Assembly (NCBI GenBank): GCA_902760865.1
Contig: CACWID010000011.1
Coordinates: 1-64,000 of the forward strand
Source of the DNA: an uncultured Bacteroidales bacterium
Lineage (GTDB): Bacteria; Bacteroidota; Bacteroidia; Bacteroidales; Muribaculaceae
Direction: 5' to 3'
DNA: 64,000 bases
In this document: in pieces, positions 48,912 to 57,969 of the stretch
How the letters are laid out: the number at the start of each line of letters is the position of its first letter
How positions within the stretch are numbered: position 1 is the stretch's first letter
The notes under the pieces: generated by a model
What the model was told of the DNA's origin: nothing
The model's database searches: none
The model's input: the letters and a program-made list of their open reading frames with translations, nothing else
Program-made: the position numbers and the translations under genes

Positions 48912-49664
48912 CTACTTGTAGAAGGTAATCCAGTTGGTGCAGTAACGCGACTTCTCTGCTACGGGATGCAGCTCGTGGACCTGATTGTTGCTGTCGCGCC
49001 ACCAGGAGTGATTCCAGCCGGCACCCATGTCCATATACAGGGCGTGGAGCGGCGCGAATTCTTCGAGCATCGCCACAAACTGTTCATACTCGACGCTGTC
49101 GCGGCTATCCACGATGCACAGGCGCCCGTCCTTCTCGCACAGCGCACGATACTGGTTCACGCCCTCGCGCCACAGCGGACGGATGCTCACGCCGTCATGG
49201 ATGATGATGGCCTGCCCGAAGCCCATGCCCCCGGACTGCGCCACGCTGTCGAGCAGCTCGCCGTACTCACCGTTGATAAACTCCCACGTCGTGTCGTCAA
49301 ACCAGGCGAAAGCACCGCTGTTGTCCCTGCACTTGGCACCCGTGTAGCGCTTGCCGCCGCTCACGTGGTCTCCGTCGATGTTGCCGTGGGAGAATTCGTC
49401 GAGCAGTTCGTGGGTAAAGGCTGCTTCGGCACAGAAGATGACGCTCGTGTCCTCCTTGGAGGGCATCATGCCGCACACTAGGTCGATGCGGCTGGCCCGC
49501 GGATAATACACGATAAGTCCGTTGACGGTAGAGTCATCAACCATCACACAGGAGTCTTGCACAGCGGTCACATTGTCCATATTCTCGGTAGGTTTGGGAT
49601 TGCTGCAGCAGTACAACGTCAGTGCCGCCACCACAACCAATAACAAGTGGAGAGTTCTTCTCAT
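48912..49664 (-). CDS. Lipoprotein, possibly phosphodiester-glycosidase-like
   Basis: A 250-residue protein with signal peptide and lipobox-like LYCC (Cys19). The mature domain has the order of a NAGPA-like (phosphodiester glycosidase, DUF2233) fold: an export region with VCGMMPSKEDTSVIFCAEAAF, GFGQAIIIHDG, DGRLCIVDS and a late ALYMDMGAGWNHSW segment where the family has LDGGGS. The match is weak, so function is uncertain. It faces deoC, and the lgt gene follows on the same strand 78 bp upstream. Confidence 0.55.
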   Translation of the reverse strand: MRRTLHLLLVVVAALTLYCCSNPKPTENMDNVTAVQDSCVMVDDSTVNGLIVYYPRASRIDLVCGMMPSKEDTSVIFCAEAAFTHELLDEFSHGNIDGDHVSGGKRYTGAKCRDNSGAFAWFDDTTWEFINGEYGELLDSVAQSGGMGFGQAIIIHDGVSIRPLWREGVNQYRALCEKDGRLCIVDSRDSVEYEQFVAMLEEFAPLHALYMDMGAGWNHSWWRDSNNQVHELHPVAEKSRYCTNWITFYK

Positions 49665-49741
49665 ATCTTTATTGTATTTATTGTCCTTCTTTTTTAAAGA
49701 TTGCGGATGCCAACTAGAAACTAAAAACCAGGGACTAGAAA

Positions 49742-50620
49742 CTATTTCTTCTTCTCGTCGGCAAAGCGGTCAGGATACTCCAGCGGAACGCGAGGACGGC
49801 GCATCGCCCTGACGATGAGCCAGATGCCCAACACGATGAAGGGGATGCTCAACAGTTGGCCCTGGTCAAGCCCGATATTGCTGCGCATGGCAATCTCCCA
49901 CGACTCCTGCACGTTCTTGATATACTCGATGAAGAAGCGCGGCACGAAGATGCCCAACATGAACACACCGAAGATCAACCCCTCACGCTCCTGCGCACGC
50001 CAACGCCAATACATCAGCAGGCACAAGGCAAACGTCAGCAGATAGAAGAAAGCCTCATAAATCTGCGTCGGGTGACTCGGAGCCGAGAACACGGGCTCGG
50101 CACCCTGCATCCACTGGCCCATGTTCTCAATAAAGCGGAAGCCCCACGGCATCGATGTCTCGGCACCGTAAATCTCGTGGTTCATCAGGTTGCCGATGCG
50201 GATCAGCGCTGCCACCAGACCCACAGGTACCACCAGGCGGTCAAACGTCCACAGCATCGGTTTGTGCGTCACATAGCGGCTGTAGAGCCAGATGGCTATC
50301 ATGATGCCCAACGTGCCGCCGTGGCTGGCCAGGCCGCCTTCCCAAATCTTGGGGATGTCGCCCAGGTGTTGGGAATAGTAGGACCAGTCATAGAAGAAGA
50401 CGTGACCCAGCCTTGCGCCCAGGATCGTCGCCACCACGACATAGACGAACAGGCTGCCCACCCAACTCTCACGGGCACCCTCGTGGCGGAAGATGCGGTA
50501 CACGATTTCATAACCCACAAGAAAACCGATGGCAAACATCAGCCCGTACCAACGCACGGTGATGCCACCGATTGAAAACAGATTGGGACTAGCGGTCCAT
50601 GTAATAGAATCCAGTATCAT
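49742..50620 (-). CDS. lgt: Prolipoprotein diacylglyceryl transferase Lgt
   Basis: A ~292-residue inner-membrane enzyme with about seven hydrophobic helices, RWYGLMFAIGF near the N-terminus, the Lgt signature GALIRIGNLMNHEIYG-like (AALIRIGNLMNHEIYG), HPTQIYEA and RFFIEYIK. It transfers diacylglycerol from phosphatidylglycerol to the lipobox cysteine of exported prolipoproteins, so it serves the many lipoproteins here. The start at 50620 is chosen because the promoter -7 element TACCTTTG lies at 50654-50661, inside the longer possible frame. Confidence 0.93.
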   Translation of the reverse strand: MILDSITWTASPNLFSIGGITVRWYGLMFAIGFLVGYEIVYRIFRHEGARESWVGSLFVYVVVATILGARLGHVFFYDWSYYSQHLGDIPKIWEGGLASHGGTLGIMIAIWLYSRYVTHKPMLWTFDRLVVPVGLVAALIRIGNLMNHEIYGAETSMPWGFRFIENMGQWMQGAEPVFSAPSHPTQIYEAFFYLLTFALCLLMYWRWRAQEREGLIFGVFMLGIFVPRFFIEYIKNVQESWEIAMRSNIGLDQGQLLSIPFIVLGIWLIVRAMRRPRVPLEYPDRFADEKKK

Positions 50621-50653
50621 ATGATGATCAGTTGTATTATCTTTTATGAACGG

Positions 50654-50661
50654 CAAAGGTA
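50654..50661 (-). promoter_or_regulatory. -7 promoter element of lgt
   Basis: Minus-strand TACCTTTG, 33 bp upstream of the chosen start; it decides against the ATG at 50683. Confidence 0.55.
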
Positions 50662-50729
50662 CGAAGAAGTTTTCAGTTTTCACCCGATAACTATTATCTA
50701 TTATCTGTTATCTATTCTCTAAAAAGCAC

Positions 50730-50737
50730 TATCTTTG
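50730..50737 (+). promoter_or_regulatory. -7 promoter element of obg
   Basis: TATCTTTG, 20 bp before the start codon at 50758; short A-rich leader without a Shine-Dalgarno sequence, as is usual in Bacteroidetes. Confidence 0.55.
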
Positions 50738-50757
50738 CAAAAAAAATACCGACAGTT

Positions 50758-51981
50758 ATGGCAGAAAGCAATTTTATCGACTATGTGAAGATCCTGTGTC
50801 GCAGCGGCAAGGGAGGTGCCGGTTCGGCCCACCTGCATCGCGCCAAGTACGTCCCCAAGGGCGGTCCCGACGGCGGTGACGGCGGACGCGGAGGGCACAT
50901 CTTCCTCAAGGGAAACCGCAACCTGTGGACACTCATCCACCTCAAGTATCAGCGACACGTGTTCGCCACCGACGGCCAGGCCGGAAGCGAGAACCAGATG
51001 ACCGGCAAGGACGGTGAGGACCGCACCATCGAGGTGCCCTGCGGCACGGCGGTCTATGACGCCGAGACTGGGCAGTTCCTGTGTGACGTCACCGAGGACG
51101 GACAGGTCGTGCGCCTGCTCAGGGGCGGACGCGGCGGCTTGGGCAACCAGCACTTCAAGACGGCCACACGGCAGACGCCGCGCTTTGCACAGCCCGGCGA
51201 GAAAGGCGTCGAGAAGGCCGTCATCCTGGAGCTCAAACTGCTGGCCGACGTGGGACTTGTGGGCTTCCCCAATGCGGGAAAATCCACCCTGCTGAGCGTC
51301 ATCAGCGCCGCCAAGCCCAAGATTGCCAACTACCCCTTCACCACCCTGGAGCCCAACCTGGGCATCGTCTCCTACCGCGGACAGCAGTCATTTGTCATGG
51401 CCGACATCCCCGGCATCATCGAGGGCGCCAGCGAGGGACGCGGCCTGGGATTGCGTTTCCTGCGACACATCGAGCGCAACGCCGTGCTGCTGTTCATGGT
51501 GCCCGCCGACACCGACGACATCCGCAAGGAGTACGGCATCCTGTGCCGCGAGCTAGAGACGTTCAACCCCGACCTAGTGGAAAAACCCCGCGTGCTGGCT
51601 ATCACCAAGTGTGACATGCTGGACGACGAACTCATCGAGCAGATGCGTCCCGAACTGCCCGACGACGTGCCCAGCGTCTTCATCTCCAGCGTCGCCCAGA
51701 TGGGACTCACCGAACTGAAGGACCTGCTGTGGCGCACCATCAACGACGAGCGCAACCGCATCCCCGAGACACCCGTACACCACGACCTCGACGCCCGCCA
51801 CCGCGACAAGGCCGAGGACGACTTCATCTTCGGCGCCGAGGACATTGAGGACGATGCTCCCGATGCCGGCGGCAAGATGGTGGACTCGGGCACCAAGCAG
51901 TGGAGCGAGGAATACTGGGAGAGCGACTACGAGGACGAGAACAAGGACTTCCAAGTGGTCAGCGACCCCGACGACGAGTAA
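50758..51981 (+). CDS. obgE: Obg-family GTPase (ObgE/CgtA)
   Basis: A 407-residue protein. The glycine-rich Obg fold (1-~158) has repeated GG turns ([27 protein letters not shown]). The G domain has G1 [10 protein letters not shown]2 with NYPFTT, G3 [10 protein letters not shown]4 TKCD and G5 SSV. It binds the large ribosomal subunit and couples GTP and ppGpp levels to ribosome assembly. The C-terminal ~65 residues are strongly acidic and low-complexity in place of a typical OCT domain, as seen in Bacteroidetes. Single-gene unit with its own terminator. Confidence 0.95.
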   Translation: MAESNFIDYVKILCRSGKGGAGSAHLHRAKYVPKGGPDGGDGGRGGHIFLKGNRNLWTLIHLKYQRHVFATDGQAGSENQMTGKDGEDRTIEVPCGTAVYDAETGQFLCDVTEDGQVVRLLRGGRGGLGNQHFKTATRQTPRFAQPGEKGVEKAVILELKLLADVGLVGFPNAGKSTLLSVISAAKPKIANYPFTTLEPNLGIVSYRGQQSFVMADIPGIIEGASEGRGLGLRFLRHIERNAVLLFMVPADTDDIRKEYGILCRELETFNPDLVEKPRVLAITKCDMLDDELIEQMRPELPDDVPSVFISSVAQMGLTELKDLLWRTINDERNRIPETPVHHDLDARHRDKAEDDFIFGAEDIEDDAPDAGGKMVDSGTKQWSEEYWESDYEDENKDFQVVSDPDDE

Positions 51982-52093
51982 CACTCAAGCTCCGCGCTAG
52001 GGTTCAAAACAACTGAAAAATCTGATTCCTCTGAAGGCATCCGCGCTTTGAGATTCACGCTAAGACGCTAAGACACAAAGGATTATTTAAAAG

Positions 52094-52133
52094 ACGAGAA
52101 AGACATATCTAGTAGATTGTCTTTCTCGTTTTC
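52094..52133 (+). terminator. Terminator after obgE
   Basis: ACGAGAAAGACA / TGTCTTTCTCGT stem followed by TTTCATTT; an inner ATCT/AGAT stem extends it. Confidence 0.85.
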
Positions 52134-52196
52134 ATTTATGATAAACGCGATCTCTAATCACTAATCTTCACGTTATGAAGCACTTCATAATGTGAA

Positions 52197-53258
52197 TTAC
52201 TTCCCCTCGTTGCTGAGCAGGAAACGTCGCTTGGGGGCGATGGCAGCGAAGTCCTCTTGCGACAGCGGGGCGACGCGGTCCAGGATTCGGGAGAGGCGTT
52301 GGGCTATCTTGTACTCCACGGGCTCGCTCTCGGGCACCTCGAGCAGTAGCTGCAGCACTCTTGACTTGATGGCCGAGAACTCAAACACCATCGACGTGTT
52401 GAACCACGCATCGGCATGGCTGGCAAACGGTAGAATCCACAGGTTCTCGCCACGCAGCACGCCAGGCCACCACTGCAGCGTCTGCAAGGCGCTGGCGCCG
52501 CGGCTGTTGTAGTCGCGATAGATGCGGCGCAGCAGGCGGTTGTCATGCTCCTCCAGGCCTGACTTCTCACCGTAGTAGATGGTCGCCTGGGCGGTGACGA
52601 ACAAGCGGAACTTCTGCTCGTCGTCAATCTCGGGAATGAGCAGCGGATTCAGGGCATGCAGGCCTTCAAGGAAGAGCAGACTGTTGCTCTCCAGCTTCAT
52701 AGTGTTGCCCAGATAAGTGCGCTCGCCCTTGACGTAGTCATAGGTGGGCATCAGCACCTGGTTTCCTTCGAGCAGGCTCATCACGTCACGGCTCAACTGG
52801 TTCAGGTCCAGGCCGTAGAACGACTCATAGTCAATCTCGCCATTGGGGTCCAGAGGGCGCTGGTCCAGGTTGAGGAAATAATTGTCAAGCGAGACGACAC
52901 AGGGCTGGATGCCGTTGTCGCGCAGCATGTGGGTGAGGAAACGCGACGTCGTGGTCTTGCCCGAGCACGACGGACCGGCCACGAGAACCATGCGCAGGCC
53001 CTCCTGACGGAAGCGGCGTGTGATCTCGGTGGTGATGCGTTCCAGGCGGCGGCTGTGCTGCACCTCGTCCTCGGCGATGAAGTCGGGCGCAAGCCCCTGA
53101 GAAATCACGTTATTGAACAGCGAGATGCCGTCCAAGCCCTGAGACTCCATGCGGCGGATGCTGCCACAGAATTCCTCCAGCGACATGCCGGCCAGGCTTG
53201 TCGGGTGATGGTACTGCTGCCTGCCGCTTGCAGTTATTTCACTCATTTGACTCATCAT
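52197..53258 (-). CDS. Uridine-kinase-like P-loop protein, short paralogue
   Basis: A 353-residue member of the phosphoribulokinase/uridine-kinase family with P-loop GPSCSGKTT (95-103), VSLDNYFLNLDQRP, DYESFYGLDL, PTYDYVKGER and FLEGLHALNP. It is paralogous to the C-terminal half of the adjacent 561-residue protein but has lost the N-terminal TGS/threonyl-tRNA-synthetase-like part. Nucleoside phosphorylation in the cytoplasm is inferred from the family. The two genes lie 104 bp apart on the same strand, downstream paralogue first transcribed second, and look like an old duplication. The start could also be Met2 or Met5. Confidence 0.8.
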   Translation of the reverse strand: MMSQMSEITASGRQQYHHPTSLAGMSLEEFCGSIRRMESQGLDGISLFNNVISQGLAPDFIAEDEVQHSRRLERITTEITRRFRQEGLRMVLVAGPSCSGKTTTSRFLTHMLRDNGIQPCVVSLDNYFLNLDQRPLDPNGEIDYESFYGLDLNQLSRDVMSLLEGNQVLMPTYDYVKGERTYLGNTMKLESNSLLFLEGLHALNPLLIPEIDDEQKFRLFVTAQATIYYGEKSGLEEHDNRLLRRIYRDYNSRGASALQTLQWWPGVLRGENLWILPFASHADAWFNTSMVFEFSAIKSRVLQLLLEVPESEPVEYKIAQRLSRILDRVAPLSQEDFAAIAPKRRFLLSNEGK

Positions 53259-53362
53259 TGTGTATATCAGTAGTTGATAGTTGTTATTAGTCTAATTGAT
53301 AGTATCTTATTTAACGATTGTGGGCTTTATCGCACATCGCAATAAAGCCCACAGATTGCCTT

Positions 53363-55048
53363 CTAATACTGGAAACTGCTGCCTCCCAGGAATTCTCGCA
53401 GTAAGCTCGTGCTGGGAATGTCTTTCTCGTCCAGCGGTTCAAAGTAGCTCAAGAATTTTATCAGACGTGATGCCTCGGCATACTCCGGAGCGTTGCTGGG
53501 CACCTGCTCCAGGATGGGCAACGCGTAGTTCTTCATCACCGACAGCTCAAACAGCAGTGACGAGTTGAACATGGCGTCAGCATTCTCGTGGAACGGCATG
53601 ATCCACTTGTTCTCGCCGCGGCGCACACTGGGCCAGCGCTGGATGGTCTGCTGGGCACTGCTACCGCGGTACTGGTGGTCGCGGATGATGCGGCGCAGCA
53701 GGCGGTTGTCGTAGGTGCCGATCCAGTTGTGGTCGTCGATGCTCAGCGTGGTCAGTGCCGACACGAACAGGCGGAACTTCTGCTCATCGGGGATGAGGCG
53801 CGTGAGTTCGGGATTCAAGCCGTGGATGCCCTCCATCAACAGGATGTCGCCATCCTCGAGCTTGAGCGTCTTGCCGTTATATTCACGCTCGCCCTTCACG
53901 AAGTTATAGGTGGGCATGGCCACCTCCTCGCCGGCGAGCAGTGCCGTCACGTCCTTGTTGAACTGCTCCAGGTCGAGGGCATAGAGTGACTCGTAGTCAT
54001 AGTCGCCATTCTCGTCGCGGGGCGTATGCTCACGGTTGATAAAGTAGTTATCCAGCTCGATGACCTTGGGAACGATGCAGTTGGTAATCAGCTGGATGGC
54101 CAGGCGCTTGGACGACGTGGTCTTGCCGCTCGACGACGGGCCGGCAATGAGCACGACGCGCGCGCCTCCCTCTTGGTAGCGGCGCGTAATCTCGTCGGCA
54201 ATCTGGATGAAGTGCTTGTTGTGCAAGGCTTCAACCACGTTGATGAGCAGCGGAGCATGGCCGGCCTTAATGGCACGGTTGAGCTCGCCGACGTCACCCA
54301 GGCGAATGATCTTGTTGAAGTTGATGTAGTCGGTAAAGGCGTTGAACAGCTTGGGCTGGGGCTCCCATTTGACCACACGGGTGATGTCCTCACGGTCGGG
54401 ACCCAAAAGCAGCATGCCGTTCTCATAGGGGACAAGGTCAAACACCTTCAGCATCCCCGTGGAGGGAACCAGCGGGCCATAGAAGCTGTCGATGATGTCA
54501 TCCAGCTTGTAATAGACGGTATAGAGCTGGTTGATGCCCTCGAGCAGACGGACCTTGTCCTTGAGCCCTTGCTTGCGGAACATCTCGATGACGTCGGTCG
54601 TCAGGCGCTCGCGGCGGACAAAGGGCAGGTCGGCAGCGATGATCTCAGCCATGCGCTGCTTCAAGTTCTCGACAACCTCAGGGGTGAGGAATGCCTCCTC
54701 GTGCTTGATCTGGCAATAATGGCCATTGCTGATGCTATGCTGGATGCACAACCGCTTGCCTGGATACAGGTCGTTGACGGCCTTGTAGAGCACCATGCAC
54801 AACGAGCGTGTCATCGCACGATAACCCGCATTGGTGGTGATGTCGATAAACTCGACATGCTTGGGAGAATAGACAGGATAATGAAGGTCTTCTACCTTGT
54901 TGTTGACCAGAACGCACACGGCATCGCCCTGCAGGCACAGTCGGCCCTTAATGGTCTCATAGAGGTCGAGCAGCGTCTCGCCGCCCTCGACATCTATGTA
55001 CTCTTTAGTATTCTTGCAGAACACTTTGAGCTCATCATTCTTTTTCAT
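53363..55048 (-). CDS. Nucleoside kinase with N-terminal TGS / tRNA-synthetase-like region
   Basis: A 561-residue protein. Residues ~1-65 form a TGS-like domain, ~70-200 resemble the second additional domain of threonyl-tRNA synthetases (HSISNGHYCQIKHEE), and ~270-560 are the uridine-kinase-type P-loop domain: GPSSSGKTTSSKRL, IELDNYFINREHTP, DYESLYALDL, PTYNFVKGER, LMEGIHGLNP. This architecture is common in Bacteroidetes and Firmicutes as 'nucleoside kinase'; substrate is probably uridine/cytidine. The start at 55048 is chosen because the promoter element TACCTTTG (55079-55086) lies between it and the upstream in-frame ATG at 55111. Confidence 0.87.
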   Translation of the reverse strand: MKKNDELKVFCKNTKEYIDVEGGETLLDLYETIKGRLCLQGDAVCVLVNNKVEDLHYPVYSPKHVEFIDITTNAGYRAMTRSLCMVLYKAVNDLYPGKRLCIQHSISNGHYCQIKHEEAFLTPEVVENLKQRMAEIIAADLPFVRRERLTTDVIEMFRKQGLKDKVRLLEGINQLYTVYYKLDDIIDSFYGPLVPSTGMLKVFDLVPYENGMLLLGPDREDITRVVKWEPQPKLFNAFTDYINFNKIIRLGDVGELNRAIKAGHAPLLINVVEALHNKHFIQIADEITRRYQEGGARVVLIAGPSSSGKTTSSKRLAIQLITNCIVPKVIELDNYFINREHTPRDENGDYDYESLYALDLEQFNKDVTALLAGEEVAMPTYNFVKGEREYNGKTLKLEDGDILLMEGIHGLNPELTRLIPDEQKFRLFVSALTTLSIDDHNWIGTYDNRLLRRIIRDHQYRGSSAQQTIQRWPSVRRGENKWIMPFHENADAMFNSSLLFELSVMKNYALPILEQVPSNAPEYAEASRLIKFLSYFEPLDEKDIPSTSLLREFLGGSSFQY

Positions 55049-55078
55049 GAGTTCCCGGTACTTTGAGTTTATGGGCGA

Positions 55079-55086
55079 CAAAGGTA
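55079..55086 (-). promoter_or_regulatory. -7 promoter element of the nucleoside kinase gene
   Basis: Minus-strand TACCTTTG, 30 bp upstream of the chosen ATG. Confidence 0.55.
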
Positions 55087-55191
55087 TAAAAAAATCCCGA
55101 AAAACCGTCATTTTTGGGCATCAAATGTAAAAAGGATGTAACATTTCAACAACATTTTGCCCTATCTGCAATCAATTTGGGCGGAAATGCT

Positions 55192-55199
55192 TATCTTTG
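55192..55199 (+). promoter_or_regulatory. -7 promoter element of the metallo-beta-lactamase-fold gene
   Basis: TATCTTTG, 33 bp before the ATG at 55233; an in-frame TTG at 55197 overlaps it and is rejected as a start. Confidence 0.55.
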
Positions 55200-55232
55200 A
55201 GCCCTAAGTATAGAATAAACCACAGTAGAAAA

Positions 55233-56000
55233 ATGAGCGTAAAATTTTTTGTTATGGCAATGATGATTGTTGGCGCCATGTGCGGTTGCACGGCACATGG
55301 CGGAGAGAGCAATGAGCCCGTCGAGAAGGGCTGTGACGTGTTCAAGACCCAGAACGGCACGACCGTGAAGATGTACTGCATCAAGCACGGCAGCGTGCGC
55401 ATGCAGGTGGGCGACAAGTGGATCTATGTGGACCCGGTGACAACGGCGGTCAAGCCCGTGACCGACTACACCACCCTGCCCCAGGCCGACTACATCCTGG
55501 TGACGCACGAGCACTTTGACCACCTGGACTCGGTGGCCATCAACCAATTGAGCAAACAAGGCACCGTGCTCATCACCAATGCCCGCTGCCACGAGATCCT
55601 GGGCGGCAAGGGCGATGTGATGGCCAACGGCGACAGCCGCACCCTAGCCGAGGGCTGGACAGTGGATGCCGTGCCCGCCTACAACAACTCGCCCGAGAAA
55701 CTACAGTTCCACCCCAAGGGCCGTGACAACGGCTTCGTGCTCACCATCGAGGGCATGCGCATCTACATCGCCGGCGACACCGAGGACATCCCCGAGATGG
55801 CCGACATCCGGGACATCGACGTGGCCTTCCTGCCCTGCAACCTGCCCTTCACAATGACCCCCGAGCAGTGTGCCCATGCCGCCCAGATGATCAAGCCCAC
55901 CGTCCTGTTCCCCTACCACTACGGCCAGACCGACATCCAGCAAGTAGTCCGTCTCCTCGAGGGCAGCAACATCGACGTCCGCATCCGCGACTACCAGTAA
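55233..56000 (+). CDS. Metallo-beta-lactamase-fold hydrolase, lipoprotein
   Basis: A 255-residue protein with a signal peptide and lipobox AMCGC (lipidated Cys ~19). The fold's metal motif is THEHFDHLD (HxHxDH), followed by a late GDTED aspartate and the final FPYHYG histidine. The pattern is that of the UPF0173/UlaG-like group, which act as lactonases or phosphodiesterases, but with export. The substrate cannot be told. Single-gene unit between the divergent nucleoside kinase gene and the convergent SusD gene. Confidence 0.85.
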   Translation: MSVKFFVMAMMIVGAMCGCTAHGGESNEPVEKGCDVFKTQNGTTVKMYCIKHGSVRMQVGDKWIYVDPVTTAVKPVTDYTTLPQADYILVTHEHFDHLDSVAINQLSKQGTVLITNARCHEILGGKGDVMANGDSRTLAEGWTVDAVPAYNNSPEKLQFHPKGRDNGFVLTIEGMRIYIAGDTEDIPEMADIRDIDVAFLPCNLPFTMTPEQCAHAAQMIKPTVLFPYHYGQTDIQQVVRLLEGSNIDVRIRDYQ

Positions 56001-56013
56001 TCGGTAATTCCTG

Positions 56014-56058
56014 CTATAGTTACTATAGTTACTATAGCCACTATAGTTACTATCACCA
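56014..56058 (+). repeat. Five tandem 9-bp repeats
   Basis: Units of CTATAGTTA (with variants CTATAGCCA and CTATCACCA) repeated head to tail just after the stop codon of the metallo-hydrolase gene. Low-complexity; no function evident. Confidence 0.75.
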
Positions 56059-56073
56059 GGAGAAAAAATACAA

Positions 56074-56115
56074 GCTGCCGCCGTGTCGTGAATGACGCGG
56101 CGGCAGCCATTTTTG
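56074..56115. terminator. Bidirectional terminator
   Basis: GCTGCCGCCG / CGGCGGCAGC stem followed by ATTTTTG on the plus strand and by TTGTATTTTTT on the minus strand, between the convergent metallo-hydrolase and SusD genes. Confidence 0.85.
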
Positions 56116-56157
56116 TTGATTGGTAGTCAGGAATTAAGCCCTAACACCTAAAGCCTA

Positions 56158-57870
56158 TCACCAACCGGGATTCTGGCTCGTGCCACCCTTGCTCAGCGTG
56201 ATCTGGTTGCTGGGGATGGGGCACAGGTAGTACTTCTTGTCGAAGGTGCGCTGCTTGCTGACGGGGATGATGTAGCCGTTAGCATCCAGGACGAAGGCTG
56301 GATCGAGGTCGACTACGAGACCCAGGTAAGCACCGCGGTTGATGTTGGGATGAGCCTGCGTGTCGAGGAGCTCAAGCTGATGCCAGCGGATGAGGTCCCA
56401 ATAGCGATACCAGTTGTCGGCCATGAGCTCGCAGCGGCGTGCACGGCGGATTTCCCACAGCAGGTTGCTGACGCCCATGTTGTTGGCGGGGTCGGCAGCA
56501 GGAGCGGTGGTCATCCCGGGCAGACCAGCACGGGCTTGCAGCAGGTTGATGCTGATATCCAAGTCGTTCTGGGTGATAGTACCCAGCTCGGCCTTAGCCT
56601 CGGCATAGTTCAGATAGATGACAGCCAGCCAGTAGATGGGAGCGTCGGTGTAGTTCTTACCGGTGTTGATGCGGTAATCCACCTCCATCAATGTGTTGTC
56701 ATACTTGGCGATGTTGTAACCCGTCGATGAAGTCATCAACATGGAGTTGGAACGAACCCAACCATGACCCTTGAAGCACAGATACGGGTCGAGCAGCACG
56801 CTCAGGCGCTTGTCGCGGTTAGCGAGCATGTTCTGGATGCTGTAGGCGTTGTTCGTAGCATCATACACGGGACGGTCATCGGTGTTGAGCGAGGTGGTAG
56901 CCCGGGGCTTGCCATCGAGGAACAAGAATGCATCGACAGCGTCCTTGCTGATACCGCGCTGCTGTGAAGAAGAAGCGGTATAGTCGGCAGTCGAGTGCAT
57001 CACCTGGTCTTTCACATAGTTGCGGAAGAAGATGACCTCAGATACCTTGCTCAGGTCGAGCGAGTTATACACCTCACCATAGTTGGCAGTGAGGCTGTAC
57101 TTGCCCGAGTTCATGATCTGCTGTGAAGCGTCAACACACTCGTTGAGGTACTTCTGGGCGCGGGTGGGATCGGCAGGCTTGCCGTTCTCCTCGGCAGTGC
57201 GGTACTTGCAATAGGTACCCTCAAACAGGCAGATATCGCTCTTCATGGCAAGCGCCATGTCCTTGCTCCAGGAGTTCTTGCCGCCGGCACCCAGGTTCTG
57301 AACAGCATAGTTCAGGTCATCGAGCACGAAGTCCATGACCTGGTCACGGTTGGTGCGGGGACCATAGACGACATCGCTCTGCTCTTCGGGATCAAGGATG
57401 ACCTCGTCGAGCATGTTCACGTCACCATACATGCGCACGAGCTGATAGTATTGCCAAGCGCGGTTCAGGCGACCAACGGCGACATAATAGTTCTTCTCGC
57501 TATTGAGGAGCGTCGAGTTCTCCAGGCCGGTCAACATGTAGTTGCAGCGGCGAATCTCGGTATATGGATCACTCCAGTAGCTGGAGGTGCCAGGAACGGT
57601 AGTGAACATCCAGTCATCAAAACTCGGGTTCACCTGGTCGTCACTGAGGCTCTTGAAATAGAACCAGCCAGCACCGCCACCAGTGCCATAGCCAACGTAG
57701 TTTCCATAGAGGACATTGCTGTAGCTGGCCACCTGATTGGCGTTGCTCCAGAATTCCGGTCCAAGCTCAAACTTAGTGCGCTCGCTCTTGGTGAGCATAT
57801 CGTCACATGACGACAGCGACAGTACAGCGACGCCCAGTCCACACAGTATAATTGATTTCAAAAGTTTCAT
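56158..57870 (-). CDS. SusD/RagB-family outer-membrane glycan-binding lipoprotein
   Basis: A 570-residue lipoprotein (signal peptide with lipobox LSSC, Cys ~22). SusD features are the N-terminal TPR-helix region with RCNYMLTGLEN and GRLNRAWQYYQLVRMYGDV, and the C-terminal YLNYAEAKAELG, LLQARAGLPG and EIRRARRCELM-type segments. It forms the lid over the SusC transporter and binds the oligosaccharide or peptide at the cell surface. It follows its SusC partner by ~100 bp on the same strand. No glycoside hydrolase or SusE-like gene is visible next to it, so the substrate is unknown. Confidence 0.95.
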   Translation of the reverse strand: MKLLKSIILCGLGVAVLSLSSCDDMLTKSERTKFELGPEFWSNANQVASYSNVLYGNYVGYGTGGGAGWFYFKSLSDDQVNPSFDDWMFTTVPGTSSYWSDPYTEIRRCNYMLTGLENSTLLNSEKNYYVAVGRLNRAWQYYQLVRMYGDVNMLDEVILDPEEQSDVVYGPRTNRDQVMDFVLDDLNYAVQNLGAGGKNSWSKDMALAMKSDICLFEGTYCKYRTAEENGKPADPTRAQKYLNECVDASQQIMNSGKYSLTANYGEVYNSLDLSKVSEVIFFRNYVKDQVMHSTADYTASSSQQRGISKDAVDAFLFLDGKPRATTSLNTDDRPVYDATNNAYSIQNMLANRDKRLSVLLDPYLCFKGHGWVRSNSMLMTSSTGYNIAKYDNTLMEVDYRINTGKNYTDAPIYWLAVIYLNYAEAKAELGTITQNDLDISINLLQARAGLPGMTTAPAADPANNMGVSNLLWEIRRARRCELMADNWYRYWDLIRWHQLELLDTQAHPNINRGAYLGLVVDLDPAFVLDANGYIIPVSKQRTFDKKYYLCPIPSNQITLSKGGTSQNPGW

Positions 57871-57969
57871 ATTATTATCTTTTAGTTTTTAGTTTTCAGT
57901 TCTCAGTTTTCAGTTGAGTGCGGATACCGCTGACAACTGATGGCTGACAACTGACGACTCAATTAATAC
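57871..57969 (-). other. Low-complexity SusC-SusD spacer
   Basis: Contains repeated TTTTCAGTT/CTCAGTTTTCAGTT on one side and CTGACAACTGA twice on the other; CAGTTG and CAACTG can pair. It may be an mRNA structure that lowers or separates expression of the two genes. Confidence 0.4.

Noticed and set aside
55197-55232. Extended start of the metallo-beta-lactamase-fold lipoprotein
   Set aside because: The TTG overlaps the promoter element and would spoil the signal peptide that begins at 55233.
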